Of a stretch of DNA of 33,550 bases, positions 1-9,674 are shown piece by piece. Source of the stretch: Saprospiraceae bacterium (GTDB lineage: Bacteria; Bacteroidota; Bacteroidia; Chitinophagales; Saprospiraceae); NCBI GenBank assembly GCA_020629535.1, contig JAHDDD010000001.1, forward strand, positions 1 through 33,550, given 5' to 3'. Numbering within the stretch: position 1 is the stretch's first letter; every line of letters begins with the position of its first letter. The notes beneath the pieces are model-generated. The model made no database searches. It saw only the letters and a list, made by a program, of their open reading frames with translations, and was not told where the DNA came from. The position numbers and the translations under genes are program-made.

Positions 1-94
1 TGCACAAAGCTCTAAATGGTGGATCACTCACATCCTCCATAGGTGCAAGCAAAAGTGGGAATTCACCCAATTCGATATCTGCGATTTTAACCAT
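1..94 (-). CDS. dusB: tRNA-dihydrouridine synthase, N-terminal fragment (cut by window edge)
   Basis: Reading the minus strand from an ATG at 94 gives 31 codons that run off the left edge. The peptide contains PLLLAPMEDVSDPPFRALC, the N-terminal strand and FMN-binding loop typical of the Dus family of FMN/NADPH-dependent enzymes, which reduce uridine to dihydrouridine in the tRNA D-loop. The acidic 'APMED' variant is what I expect of DusB-type proteins in Bacteroidota. It is transcribed away from the thiolase, so 95-338 is a divergent promoter region. The C-terminal 90% lies outside the window, so the catalytic Cys and RNA-binding domain cannot be checked. Confidence 0.85.
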   Translation of the reverse strand, partial: MVKIADIELGEFPLLLAPMEDVSDPPFRALC

Positions 95-338
95 TGCACG
101 CAAAATTAATCATTTTCCATCGAGACGGGAGTGGAATTAATGAGAATGCTTTCATGGGACAATTCTTTCATGATGGTTTATAAATGATAAGAATGAAGGG
201 AATTGTTGAAAATGGAGCAACCAGTTTTATTCAATGGTGCGAACAATTGTTTTGGATACTCTTTTATCAACTGCTTTATATATCCAATGCTTTTACAAAA
301 AGCCTTACCTTTACTTCCATAACTTAAAAATTAAAATC

Positions 339-1517
339 TTGAAAAAAGTATATATCGTATCAGCTGTAAGAACTCCAATTGGTAGTTGGGGAGGAAAATT
401 AGCCGGTTTTTCTGCGGTGCAACTAGGGACAGCAGCCATCCAAGGAGCAATGCAAAAAGCAGGAGTAAAACCTGAACAAATCAATGAGGTATTGATGGGA
501 AATGTTGTCCAAGCAAACCTCGGCCAAGCTCCTGCGAGACAAGCCGCACTTGGCGCCGGAATTCCTAACACGGTACCATGCACCACTGTAAACAAAGTAT
601 GCTCATCAGGAATGAAAACCATCATGTTTGGCGCTCAATCAATCATGTTGGGCCAAGCCGATATTATAGTTGCAGGTGGAATGGAAAGTATGACCAACAT
701 ACCTTTCTATGTACCAAAAGCAAGATGGGGAAATAAATACGGTCATACCCAAATGATCGATGGATTGATCAGAGACGGACTTGAAGATGTATATGAGAAA
801 AACGCTATGGGTGTATTCGCTGATGCTACAGCGGATAAGTACAGTATTTCAAGAGAAGAACAAGACGCATTCGCCATTCAATCATATAAACGAGCAGAGG
901 CAGCCACGGAAGCCGGAAACTTTAAGGAAGAAATCATTCCAATCAGTATCCCACAGAGAAAAGGTGATCCTATCATTATGAATGAAGACGAAGAATTCAG
1001 AAATGTGAAGTTTGAGAAAATTCCAAACCTAAGGCCAGCCTTCTCAAAGGAAGGAACGGTCACCGCAGCCAATGCATCAACCATCAATGACGGAGCTTCT
1101 GCTTTGATCCTTGCCAGTGAAAAAGCAGTTGAATCATTTGGTTTAACTCCGATTGCTGAAATACTATCTTTTGCAGATGCTGCACATGAGCCGCAGTGGT
1201 TTACCACAGCTCCAACCAAAGCAGCCCCATTGGCCTTGGAAAGAGCAGGATTAGCGAAATCGGATATTGATCTATACGAAGTCAACGAAGCTTTCTCAGT
1301 AGTAACCTTGGCATTCGCAAAAGAGCTAGGCATTTCTGATGATAAGATCAATGTCAACGGGGGTGCTGTTTCATTGGGTCACCCACTCGGTGCTTCAGGC
1401 GCAAGAATTGTAACAACACTCAACCATGCATTGAAAACAAAAGGTGGAGACATAGGTTGTGCAACGCTCTGTAACGGTGGTGGAGGTGCATCAGCAATCG
1501 TTATCAAAAAGGTATAA
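339..1517 (+). CDS. Acetyl-CoA acetyltransferase (thiolase II)
   Basis: Biosynthetic-type thiolase, 392 aa, which condenses two acetyl-CoA to acetoacetyl-CoA or works in reverse. The reading frame is open from 234, but the first 35 codons do not look like a thiolase N-terminus. The TTG at 339 begins LKKVYIVSAVRTPIG, the canonical start, and gives the usual family length. Visible active-site residues are the nucleophilic Cys88 in NKVCSSGMK, His348 in GHPLGASGAR and Cys378 in LCNGGGGAS. NEAF, the conserved Asn-Glu motif, is also present. The substrate range cannot be told from sequence. The gene stands alone, with divergent dusB upstream and miaB 190 nt downstream. Confidence 0.93.
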   Translation: MKKVYIVSAVRTPIGSWGGKLAGFSAVQLGTAAIQGAMQKAGVKPEQINEVLMGNVVQANLGQAPARQAALGAGIPNTVPCTTVNKVCSSGMKTIMFGAQSIMLGQADIIVAGGMESMTNIPFYVPKARWGNKYGHTQMIDGLIRDGLEDVYEKNAMGVFADATADKYSISREEQDAFAIQSYKRAEAATEAGNFKEEIIPISIPQRKGDPIIMNEDEEFRNVKFEKIPNLRPAFSKEGTVTAANASTINDGASALILASEKAVESFGLTPIAEILSFADAAHEPQWFTTAPTKAAPLALERAGLAKSDIDLYEVNEAFSVVTLAFAKELGISDDKINVNGGAVSLGHPLGASGARIVTTLNHALKTKGGDIGCATLCNGGGGASAIVIKKV

Positions 1518-1592
1518 ACTTTTGAGTTTTCTTCCGCAATCAGAGAGTCAGTGATCAATTAGTGGCCTTACTCTCATGTCCTTTTATTCCTT

Positions 1593-1613
1593 ATTATGGT
1601 GAAATCCCATAAT
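1593..1613. other. Intergenic 7-bp hairpin between thiolase and miaB
   Basis: ATTATGG (1593-1599) and CCATAAT (1607-1613) form a perfect 7-bp inverted repeat with a 7-nt loop. No U-rich tail follows on either strand, so it is not a classical intrinsic terminator. It could be a 3'-end stabiliser for the thiolase mRNA or a protein site. The rest of 1518-1708 shows nothing else I can support. Confidence 0.3.
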
Positions 1614-1708
1614 CAAGAAACTGAATTCTCCTGACAGATTGTCATACTAGGTCAATTTTGCTTATTTTTACACTCTATTTGAATTCAGTATTGAAGTTGA
1701 AATAAAAG

Positions 1709-3133
1709 ATGTACGACCAAAATCCCACATTAGAACAAGAAGATAAGACCATTCTGCACGATCGCCAAGGTGAAGTGATGCAACATGGAGGAGAATCTTA
1801 CAGCAAGCATTTTTACATTGAAAGCTATGGCTGCGCCATGAACTTCAGTGATTCTGAGATCGTAGCTTCCATTTTATCAAAAGAGGGATATGGTCCAACA
1901 AAGGAAATGAGTGAGGCCGACCTCATTCTAGTCAATACATGCTCTATCAGAGAAAAGGCTGAACAAACCGTTCGTCAACGTCTTACTATTTTCAATAAAA
2001 TAAAGAAACAAAAAAAGGGTGCCTTGGTCGGAGTACTTGGGTGCATGGCCGAAAGACTTAAAAGCAAATTACTTGAAGAAGAAAAACTCGTTGACATAGT
2101 CGTTGGACCGGATGCCTATAGAGATCTTCCCAATTTAATTGCCAGTGCATCTGAAGGAAATCGAGCCATCAATGTTTTATTATCACGTGAAGAAACATAT
2201 GCTGATATTTCTCCTGTGCGGCTTGATGCAAACGGTGTTACAGCCTTCATTTCGATAATGCGAGGATGTGATAACATGTGTTCATTTTGCGTGGTCCCAT
2301 TTACCAGAGGGAGAGAAAGAAGTCGAAACGCATACACCATTATTTCTGAGGCCCAGGATCTTTATGATAAAGGATATCGTGAAGTAACTTTACTAGGACA
2401 AAACGTAGATTCCTACAAATGGGAAAATCCTGAAACGAATGAAAACGTAAGCTTCGCAAGTCTACTCAAAATGGTCGCTGAAGTTCATCCTGATTTGAGA
2501 GTTCGATTCAGCACTTCACATCCGAAAGATATTACTGACGATGTGATGTATGCGATCAGAGATTATGAAAACATCTGTAACTATATTCACCTCCCGGCTC
2601 AATCTGGAAATAGCAGGGTTCTGAACCTCATGAATCGTACATATGATTTGCCATGGTACAAGAATAAAGTAAACAGAATCTACGAAGTCATACCAGATTG
2701 TGCCATCAGCTCAGATTTTATTGCTGGTTTTTGTAGTGAAACCGAAGAAGAACATCAAGATACATTGGCATTGATAGAATATGCAAAATATACAATGTCG
2801 TACATGTTTTACTATTCTGAAAGGCCAGGAACTTTGGCCCACAGAAAGTATGAAGATGACATTCCTTTAAAAGTTAAGAAAAGAAGATTGAGCGAAATCG
2901 TTCACCTCCAAAACGAGATTGCCCTGAAATCAAATCAAGATGATATTGGTAAGAAATACAAGGTTCTTATCGAAGGAAATTCAAAAAAATCAGACCAACA
3001 ATTTAAAGGAAGAACGAGTCAGAACAAGGTGGTCATCTTCGACAAACTGGAAAGCTTGAAACCTGGAGATTATATAGACGTTATTATTGAGAAGGCGAAT
3101 TCCGCCACTTTGTTCGGAAGTATCAGTTCTTAA
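1709..3133 (+). CDS. miaB: tRNA-2-methylthio-N6-dimethylallyladenosine synthase
   Basis: Radical-SAM methylthiotransferase, 474 aa, which adds the 2-methylthio group to i6A37 next to the anticodon. The N-terminal UPF0004 domain supplies three cluster cysteines: Cys42 (YGCAMN), Cys78 ([11 protein letters not shown]) and Cys112 (GCMAERL). The radical-SAM CxxxCxxC motif is Cys187, Cys191 and Cys194 in [10 protein letters not shown], followed by [11 protein letters not shown], which is typical of MiaB rather than RimO or MtaB. A TRAM RNA-binding domain forms the C-terminus, from about residue 405. The N-terminus carries about 30 extra residues before the first domain, a common length in Bacteroidota. 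It is first in a same-strand run through groEL; the next gene starts 9 nt after its stop. Confidence 0.97.
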   Translation: MYDQNPTLEQEDKTILHDRQGEVMQHGGESYSKHFYIESYGCAMNFSDSEIVASILSKEGYGPTKEMSEADLILVNTCSIREKAEQTVRQRLTIFNKIKKQKKGALVGVLGCMAERLKSKLLEEEKLVDIVVGPDAYRDLPNLIASASEGNRAINVLLSREETYADISPVRLDANGVTAFISIMRGCDNMCSFCVVPFTRGRERSRNAYTIISEAQDLYDKGYREVTLLGQNVDSYKWENPETNENVSFASLLKMVAEVHPDLRVRFSTSHPKDITDDVMYAIRDYENICNYIHLPAQSGNSRVLNLMNRTYDLPWYKNKVNRIYEVIPDCAISSDFIAGFCSETEEEHQDTLALIEYAKYTMSYMFYYSERPGTLAHRKYEDDIPLKVKKRRLSEIVHLQNEIALKSNQDDIGKKYKVLIEGNSKKSDQQFKGRTSQNKVVIFDKLESLKPGDYIDVIIEKANSATLFGSISS

Positions 3134-3142
3134 AAAACAAAC

Positions 3143-4402
3143 ATGGATATCCAATCAGTAAAAAGGCGATTTGGAATAGTAGGTGGTTCTCCCCTTTTAG
3201 ATCGGGCGATTGACACGGCCATTCGTGTTGCCGCAACTGAACTAACTGTTCTCATCCGTGGTGAAAGTGGTGTAGGAAAAGAAGCGATTAGTAAAATAAT
3301 TCATGAGTTAAGTAAAAGAAAGCACGAACAAATGATCGCCATCAATTGTGGCGCAATTCCGGAAGGCACCATTAATTCAGAATTGTTTGGTCATGAAAAA
3401 GGTGCTTTCACAGGAGCCACAAGTGACAGAAAAGGTTATTTTGAAACCGTAAATGGAGGAACTATTTTTCTTGATGAAATTGGAGAAATGCCTTTGGATA
3501 CCCAGGCCTATCTTCTTCGCATACTCGAATCCGGTGAATACATAAAGGTGGGTTCATCAAAGGTCCAAAGAACTGATGTGAGAGTGGTTGCTGCCACCAA
3601 TGTCGATCTCATGGACCGGATCAAAAAAAGCAAATTCAGAGAAGACCTCTATTATCGGTTAAATACAGTCCCAATCATTGTGCCTGCATTGCATGAACGT
3701 CGAGAAGACATACACATTCTTTTCAGAAAATTTGCTTCAGATTTTGCAGCCAAGTATCGTACCGATCCAGTCCGATTGACCGAAAATGCAAGAGCATTGA
3801 TTGAAAATTATCGATGGCCTGGAAACATAAGAGAACTTCGCAATTTGGTGGAACAAATGTCTGTTCTCTCTGAAGAAAAACTCATGGACATACAAGATCT
3901 CCTTCAACAAGCTCCACAGCTTGCTAAACGAAATCTTCCAAGCATAAAAGATACCAACGGCGGTTCTCAATCGTTTGAAGAAAGAGAAATACTTTATAAA
4001 TTTCTTTTCGAGATGAAAAACGATCTGAACGACCTAAAAGGATTGGTCTATAATTTAATCAAAGACAACAATCTTGACATCCAAGATAGTCAGTCACTAA
4101 AGCCTTTGGTTGCAACGTATACGGAGCCCGTTAGATTTGCACCAGACCGTCCCATTGAACAACCAATGAACGCCATTCCGATTCATGAAAATCCTCCTGT
4201 CATTATTGACAATTATACCAATGGCGGATTCAACCAAATCCAAGAAGTAGAAGAGAATCTTTCTCTCGAAGAAAAGACCATCGAACTCATAGAAAAAGCA
4301 CTCAAAAAACACAAAGGTCGTAGGAAAGAAGCGGCCGAGGAATTAGGCATTTCTGAAAGAACCTTATACCGCAAAATCAAAGAACACAATATTCAGGAAT
4401 GA
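3143..4402 (+). CDS. Sigma-54-dependent transcriptional activator without receiver domain
   Basis: Bacterial enhancer-binding protein, 419 aa. The AAA+ domain starts almost at residue 1: Walker A GESGVGKE (40-47), the GAFTGA loop that contacts sigma-54 (87-92), Walker B IFLDEIGEM (108-116) and the arginine-finger region REDLYYRL (near 166). A Fis-type helix-turn-helix ends the protein (RRKEAAEELGISERTLYRK, about 393-411). There is no N-terminal receiver, GAF or PAS domain, so no phosphorylation input is visible. The linker at about 255-380 is low in known motifs and may take signals or partners. It sits between miaB and lptE and overlaps the lptE start by 4 nt (ATGA), which suggests coupled translation. 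Its targets are unknown; I found no convincing sigma-54 promoter in the window. Confidence 0.95.
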   Translation: MDIQSVKRRFGIVGGSPLLDRAIDTAIRVAATELTVLIRGESGVGKEAISKIIHELSKRKHEQMIAINCGAIPEGTINSELFGHEKGAFTGATSDRKGYFETVNGGTIFLDEIGEMPLDTQAYLLRILESGEYIKVGSSKVQRTDVRVVAATNVDLMDRIKKSKFREDLYYRLNTVPIIVPALHERREDIHILFRKFASDFAAKYRTDPVRLTENARALIENYRWPGNIRELRNLVEQMSVLSEEKLMDIQDLLQQAPQLAKRNLPSIKDTNGGSQSFEEREILYKFLFEMKNDLNDLKGLVYNLIKDNNLDIQDSQSLKPLVATYTEPVRFAPDRPIEQPMNAIPIHENPPVIIDNYTNGGFNQIQEVEENLSLEEKTIELIEKALKKHKGRRKEAAEELGISERTLYRKIKEHNIQE

Positions 4403-4884
4403 AGAAGTTTTTGATTTTTGCTTGTCTTTACTTCACTGCCTGTTTTTCATTCAAAGGAATAACCATTCCAACTGATGTTGACACCTTTTATGTTGAAACG
4501 GTAGAGGTACGCGAAGTAAATGCACCTCCTGAACTTGCTCAGGTTTTTCAAGAAACCCTCCGTCAAAAGATAAGACAGCAATCCCGACTTGTCTACAATG
4601 ACAATGATCCAGATGTGGTTTTCAGTCCTGTGATAACAAAGTTTAGAGTCAACGCCGTGGCTCCTCAAGAAGGAGACTTAGTCGCCTTCACAAGACTGGA
4701 AATTTCGGTTAGCATTGATTATGAAAACACAAAAAACGAAGAAGATAATTTCAAAAAAAGCTGGTCTGCATTTGAAGACTTCGAGTCAACCCAAAATTTA
4801 TACGATGTTCAAGATGGTCTGATCGCATTGATTTTTGAAGACATCACGGAAAGGGTTTTTAATGATACCTATTCCGATTGGTAA
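4399..4884 (+). CDS. lptE: LPS-assembly lipoprotein LptE (Bacteroidota type)
   Basis: 161-aa predicted lipoprotein. A short hydrophobic signal (MKKFLIFACLYFTAC) places a candidate lipidated Cys at residue 15; the residues at -3 to -1 (F-T-A) are acceptable rather than perfect. The mature part begins FSFKGITIPTDVDTF, close to the conserved Bacteroidota LptE opening (GxSIPPxxxTF), and alternates beta strands with a helix as LptE does. LptE plugs the LptD outer-membrane barrel during LPS insertion. The 4-nt overlap with the sigma-54 activator and the position before secG match the usual order in this phylum. The low sequence conservation of LptE is the main caveat. Confidence 0.85.
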   Translation: MKKFLIFACLYFTACFSFKGITIPTDVDTFYVETVEVREVNAPPELAQVFQETLRQKIRQQSRLVYNDNDPDVVFSPVITKFRVNAVAPQEGDLVAFTRLEISVSIDYENTKNEEDNFKKSWSAFEDFESTQNLYDVQDGLIALIFEDITERVFNDTYSDW

Positions 4885-5059
4885 TTGTTTCGACCTTCAA
4901 AGCAAATCCAAGATGATACGAATTTCGAATAGAGAGGAGCATTTACTAGAGGGACCATTCGATTTTACCATCGATACTGTCCAAATATTGCTATGATTCC
5001 TCGATTTACCAATGCATGAAGACATCTCTAATTCCATACTTCCTATCAACTAAATTGAT

Positions 5060-5067
5060 TAAATTTG
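5060..5067 (+). promoter_or_regulatory. Candidate Bacteroidota -7 box (TAAATTTG)
   Basis: An exact TAnnTTTG match lies 6 nt before the ATG at 5074. No good TTTG box lies 19-21 nt upstream. If used, the transcript would start at or next to the start codon, so the mRNA would be nearly leaderless. Confidence 0.25.
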
Positions 5068-5073
5068 CCCTTG

Positions 5074-6744
5074 ATGGAAAATCTGACACTAAGCAAAATT
5101 CTTCTCAATCCCGATTTGAAATCTAAGATTACAAAGGATTGGTTGGAGGAGCAAATTCACAAATATCCCTACAATAAGACCCTGAAACGCCTTCAAAGGG
5201 AAAGATTTCCAAAAAATTACTTCTCAAGCTCATCTAACAAAATCGAAGTAAATCCTGTCTTAGCGGGAATCTTAGAGGCAGGTGCAGTGAATAATACTGC
5301 AATTAAAGAAGTTGAACTGGGTTCAGTTGTCACAAATGTTGAATTAGACCACAAAGAACAAGAAAGCGAAAAAACGATTATCCAGACCGAGAAACATGAC
5401 TTAGTAGAGGCTGAAGAAAAATTCAAAGAAGAGGAAGTAAAAGTCGAAGAAATATCTCCAGCAGTTGATGTCAAAGAGAAACTTGAAGAAGCAGCAATTG
5501 ACATTGAATCAAATGAAGAGAATGTGGACGTGAAAGATGATTCATTGCTGGGCGAAGCTGCACTTGGAGCCGGAGCCGTCACGGCAGGACTAGCTGGTAT
5601 GGTAAAAGGCACCAATGACGAAAAAGAAATCAATGTTGTCCAGAGAGTTGTTTCTGATGAAAGATTGGATATTAATGAAGATGTAAAGGACGCTACAGAA
5701 GAAATCATAGAACCTGTCGAAGTAGCAAAAGAGATTTCATTAGAAGAATCCACATTGGAAGCAAGTGAAAAGTATGACGACCTGTTTGAAGAGACAATAA
5801 AAAAAGAAAAAGACGTTCCAATAACTGAACCCCATGTTGAAAGAACCGGCATAGTTGGATTTCTTGATAGATTCGAAAGAACTATGTCAGGCGAGGAAGA
5901 GGTTGAACAGCAAGAAGCTGGACAGCAAGAGATTGAAGAAAATGAGCTAGAGCAAGAAATGGCAGGGTCAGAGCAACACATTGAAGAACAGCAACAAGAG
6001 GTTGAACATCGAGTGATTGAAGAGCAAGAGGTGGTTCAACTAGAGACAGAAAAACACCTGCAAGAGCTTTCAGATCCAGAAGAAGAGATAGAACAGCAAG
6101 AGATCGGGGAGTCACAACAAGAGATAGAACAACAAGAGATTGCGCAGCATGAACAAGTGATTGAACAGCAAGATCAGGAGATGGAATTGCAAAAGGACAA
6201 GGAAGTTATGCGTTCGGCTGTAGATCCAATGTACGGTTCATATGAGACAGATGAAAGTTCAGATACTGCAGAATTTGGTGATGAGGTAGCTACTGATGAA
6301 GTCGTTAAGGTTTTTGAAGAGGATAACGTTTCATCAACTGTTGAAGAAATGCCTATTGCGAAAGAAAAGAAAGCAGGTAAAAAGAAGAAGAAAAAGAAGA
6401 AAAAGAAATTCAAACATGAATTTAGGTGGTTGAGCTTCACATCTGAAGATTATAATTTCTCCGATTTGGATCCATTTACACAATGGGTAAACTCAATTGA
6501 TGACCCTACCCCGCAAATGGATGTGACCAAAAAGAAGAAAAAGAAAAAGAAGAAAAAGAAATCCAAACATTCAGATAGTTTAAAATCAAAACCGGGGGTC
6601 ATTTCTGAACCTTTAGCAGAACTGTTGGCATCACAGGGCCATATTGGCGAGTCCATTGAAATGTACCAGCAACTATCTTTGAAATATCCAGAAAAAAGTG
6701 GTTTCTTTGCAGCCAAAATTGAAAATCTTAAAGCAAAAATATAG
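5074..6744 (+). CDS. Acidic low-complexity protein with two poly-lysine tracts and TPR-like tail
   Basis: Unrecognised 556-aa protein occupying the usual Bacteroidota slot between lptE and secG. The frame extends to a TTG at 5065, but the ATG at 5074 is the better start. The first 45 residues are helical and mention a 'KYPYNKTLKRL' type motif. Residues about 60-270 are very acidic, with a short Gly/Ala-rich hydrophobic stretch (GAGAVTAGLAGMV, near 167-179). Residues about 272-375 are Glu/Gln heptad-like repeats, including a 22-bp near-exact direct repeat (6083-6104 and 6119-6140). Two lysine runs follow (10 K at codons 436-445; 11 K at 486-496), flanking a conserved-looking FRWLSFTSEDYNFSDLDPF segment. 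The last 45 residues resemble one TPR unit (LLASQGHIGESIEMYQQLS). secG starts 3 nt after the stop. A role near the envelope or Sec machinery is inferred from position only. Confidence 0.85.
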   Translation: MENLTLSKILLNPDLKSKITKDWLEEQIHKYPYNKTLKRLQRERFPKNYFSSSSNKIEVNPVLAGILEAGAVNNTAIKEVELGSVVTNVELDHKEQESEKTIIQTEKHDLVEAEEKFKEEEVKVEEISPAVDVKEKLEEAAIDIESNEENVDVKDDSLLGEAALGAGAVTAGLAGMVKGTNDEKEINVVQRVVSDERLDINEDVKDATEEIIEPVEVAKEISLEESTLEASEKYDDLFEETIKKEKDVPITEPHVERTGIVGFLDRFERTMSGEEEVEQQEAGQQEIEENELEQEMAGSEQHIEEQQQEVEHRVIEEQEVVQLETEKHLQELSDPEEEIEQQEIGESQQEIEQQEIAQHEQVIEQQDQEMELQKDKEVMRSAVDPMYGSYETDESSDTAEFGDEVATDEVVKVFEEDNVSSTVEEMPIAKEKKAGKKKKKKKKKKFKHEFRWLSFTSEDYNFSDLDPFTQWVNSIDDPTPQMDVTKKKKKKKKKKKSKHSDSLKSKPGVISEPLAELLASQGHIGESIEMYQQLSLKYPEKSGFFAAKIENLKAKI

Positions 6745-6747
6745 CAA

Positions 6748-7008
6748 ATGGTAACAGGCCTCACTATTCTGATAGCTTTGAATTGCCTTCTACTTATGGC
6801 AGTTGTGTTGATTCAAAATCCTAAAGGTGGAGGAATTGACTCTACATTTGGTGGGCAAGGTGCCAATCAAATGTTTGGTGCTGCAAGATCAACAGATTTC
6901 ATTGAGAAATTGACCTGGGGACTTGCAATCGCTTTGTTTGTGCTTTGCATCATCACCGCAATTATCGTGACAAACGCAGGTGGTGGAACGCTTCAGTCTC
7001 AAGGCTAG
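6748..7008 (+). CDS. secG: Preprotein translocase subunit SecG
   Basis: 86-aa inner-membrane protein that assists SecYEG-mediated export. Two transmembrane helices are visible (about 2-22 and 54-76). They are joined by the conserved cytoplasmic loop QNPKGGGIDSTFGGQGANQM, whose GGG and FGG motifs define the family. The length is normal for Bacteroidota. It begins 3 nt after the preceding stop, so both genes probably share a transcript. 7009-7202 then separates it from groES. Confidence 0.96.
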   Translation: MVTGLTILIALNCLLLMAVVLIQNPKGGGIDSTFGGQGANQMFGAARSTDFIEKLTWGLAIALFVLCIITAIIVTNAGGGTLQSQG

Positions 7009-7094
7009 TCGGCCTTACTTATTTAGTTCTTTTACAAGTTTGTCTTGTCAATTTGACCGGAATTAAACGAGCATACTTGCTTGTATTGGCTTTT

Positions 7095-7119
7095 TGACAT
7101 GCCATATGCTAAAATGTCA
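7095..7119. promoter_or_regulatory. Inverted repeat upstream of groES, candidate heat-shock operator
   Basis: TGACAT (7095-7100) and ATGTCA (7114-7119) form a perfect 6-bp inverted repeat with a 13-nt spacer, about 85 nt before the groES ATG. It is not the CIRCE sequence (TTAGCACTC-N9-GAGTGCTAA). Its placement in the only sizeable gap of this block suggests a regulator-binding site for the groESL promoter. Arms this short can occur by chance in AT-rich DNA. Confidence 0.3.
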
Positions 7120-7202
7120 TTCATTTTACAATTGGCACATTGTATGATGAGCATAGTACGTGAATATAAATTGTTTGTTAAATCATAAAATTACAATACG
7201 AT

Positions 7203-7475
7203 ATGAAGATGAAACCCATCAATGATCGAGTCGTGGTTCAACCTGGCAAAGCAGATGAAAAAACCAGCGGCGGAATCATTATCCCAGACACAGCGAAAGA
7301 AAAGCCACAAAGAGGTAAAGTGGTGGCTGTAGGTCCGGGAAAAGACGGAAACAAATTGACTGTTAAAAAAGGAGATACTGTTCTCTACGGTAAGTACTCT
7401 GGTCAGGAAATCAACTACGAAGGAAAAGATTACCTCATTATGAGAGAAGATGATATCCTAGTCATCCTCGGTTAA
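7203..7475 (+). CDS. groES: Co-chaperonin GroES
   Basis: 90-aa cytosolic lid of the GroEL chaperonin. It has the N-terminal [11 protein letters not shown] strand, the mobile-loop region with [16 protein letters not shown] that docks on GroEL, the GKVVAVGPG motif, and the C-terminal [13 protein letters not shown] strand. The length is slightly short of the 95-97 aa of many GroES, as is usual in Bacteroidota. It lies 41 nt upstream of groEL in the same direction. Confidence 0.98.
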   Translation: MKMKPINDRVVVQPGKADEKTSGGIIIPDTAKEKPQRGKVVAVGPGKDGNKLTVKKGDTVLYGKYSGQEINYEGKDYLIMREDDILVILG

Positions 7476-7504
7476 TAATTTTCAAAACATTTTAATAGAC
7501 TTAA

Positions 7505-9148
<1,644 letters not shown>

Positions 9149-9170
9149 GATTATTTATTTCCCATAAGTG

Positions 9171-9205
9171 AAAAATAGCTCCGACTTGTCGGGGCTATTT
9201 TTTTT
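9171..9205 (+). terminator. Intrinsic terminator of groESL
   Basis: AAATAGCTCCGAC (9173-9185) pairs with GTCGGGGCTATTT (9188-9200) as a 13-bp stem with one G-T pair and a tight TT apex. The T tract runs to 9205. It begins 25 nt after the groEL stop. The A-tract before the stem could also make it work on the minus strand. Confidence 0.9.
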
Positions 9206-9339
9206 GATCTTTCTCCATGATATATTTTTATGGCAATATCAATAGCATCCTTGCGAACTAAAAGAATCCATTCAATGATGAAAGATTCTTAATTTCATTG
9301 CAGAAATCGCGAAACTTGCATTGTCGAATTCCAAGCCAA

Positions 9340-9630
9340 ATGAAATTCAAAGCCACTCACAAAAATGACATACTTGCTCTCACCAAACGCTATGGCATTG
9401 AAGATCACCAAATCTCTTTCAGAAAAAAGAAAGGGAGAATTTACATATTGAGAGACGAAGAAATCATCTTCAGCTACTTTCAAAAATTAGAATTCAAAAT
9501 AGATCTCGAAACCAAGAAGAGAATAGATTTATCATATTTTGAAATCAAATCGTCCACAAATAACGAGATCCACATTGTCAAAGATTGGAACGCAGTGATC
9601 AACGCACTTGAACAGACATTGAGATCCTAA
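9340..9630 (+). CDS. Small hypothetical protein
   Basis: Unrecognised 96-aa basic protein. The frame is open from a TTG at 9298, but the ATG at 9340 (MKFKATHKNDIL) is the more natural start. It has no signal peptide or membrane segment. Secondary structure looks alpha/beta, with two beta hairpins (GRIYILRDEEIIFSYF and IDLSYFEIKSS) and a C-terminal helix (WNAVINALEQTLRS). It converges with the sterol-desaturase-family gene, whose stop is 44 nt further on. It might be a standalone monocistron after the groEL terminator. No function is proposed. Confidence 0.6.
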   Translation: MKFKATHKNDILALTKRYGIEDHQISFRKKKGRIYILRDEEIIFSYFQKLEFKIDLETKKRIDLSYFEIKSSTNNEIHIVKDWNAVINALEQTLRS

Positions 9631-9674
9631 AAGAAAAATTCTAAATTTCACAATCTCAAAATTTCCTTTTCAAA

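Noticed and set aside
234-338. Upstream ATG-side extension of the thiolase (35 codons)
   Set aside because: The added residues are unlike any thiolase N-terminus; the TTG at 339 gives the exact family start and length.
878-1357. 159-codon minus-strand frame inside the thiolase gene
   Set aside because: Fully covered by a gene with all catalytic residues; its translation has no recognisable domain.
5217-5981. Long Ser-rich open frame on the minus strand
   Set aside because: It is antisense to the acidic low-complexity protein; runs of GAA/GAG read backwards give Ser/Phe codons. No start context or family features.
7130-7155. TTGGCACATTGTATGATG as a sigma-54 promoter before groES
   Set aside because: The -24 half fits TGGCAC, but no GC lies at the -12 spacing, so it fails the consensus.
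7009-7202. CIRCE (HrcA) element before groES
   Set aside because: Neither TTAGCACTC nor GAGTGCTAA is present.
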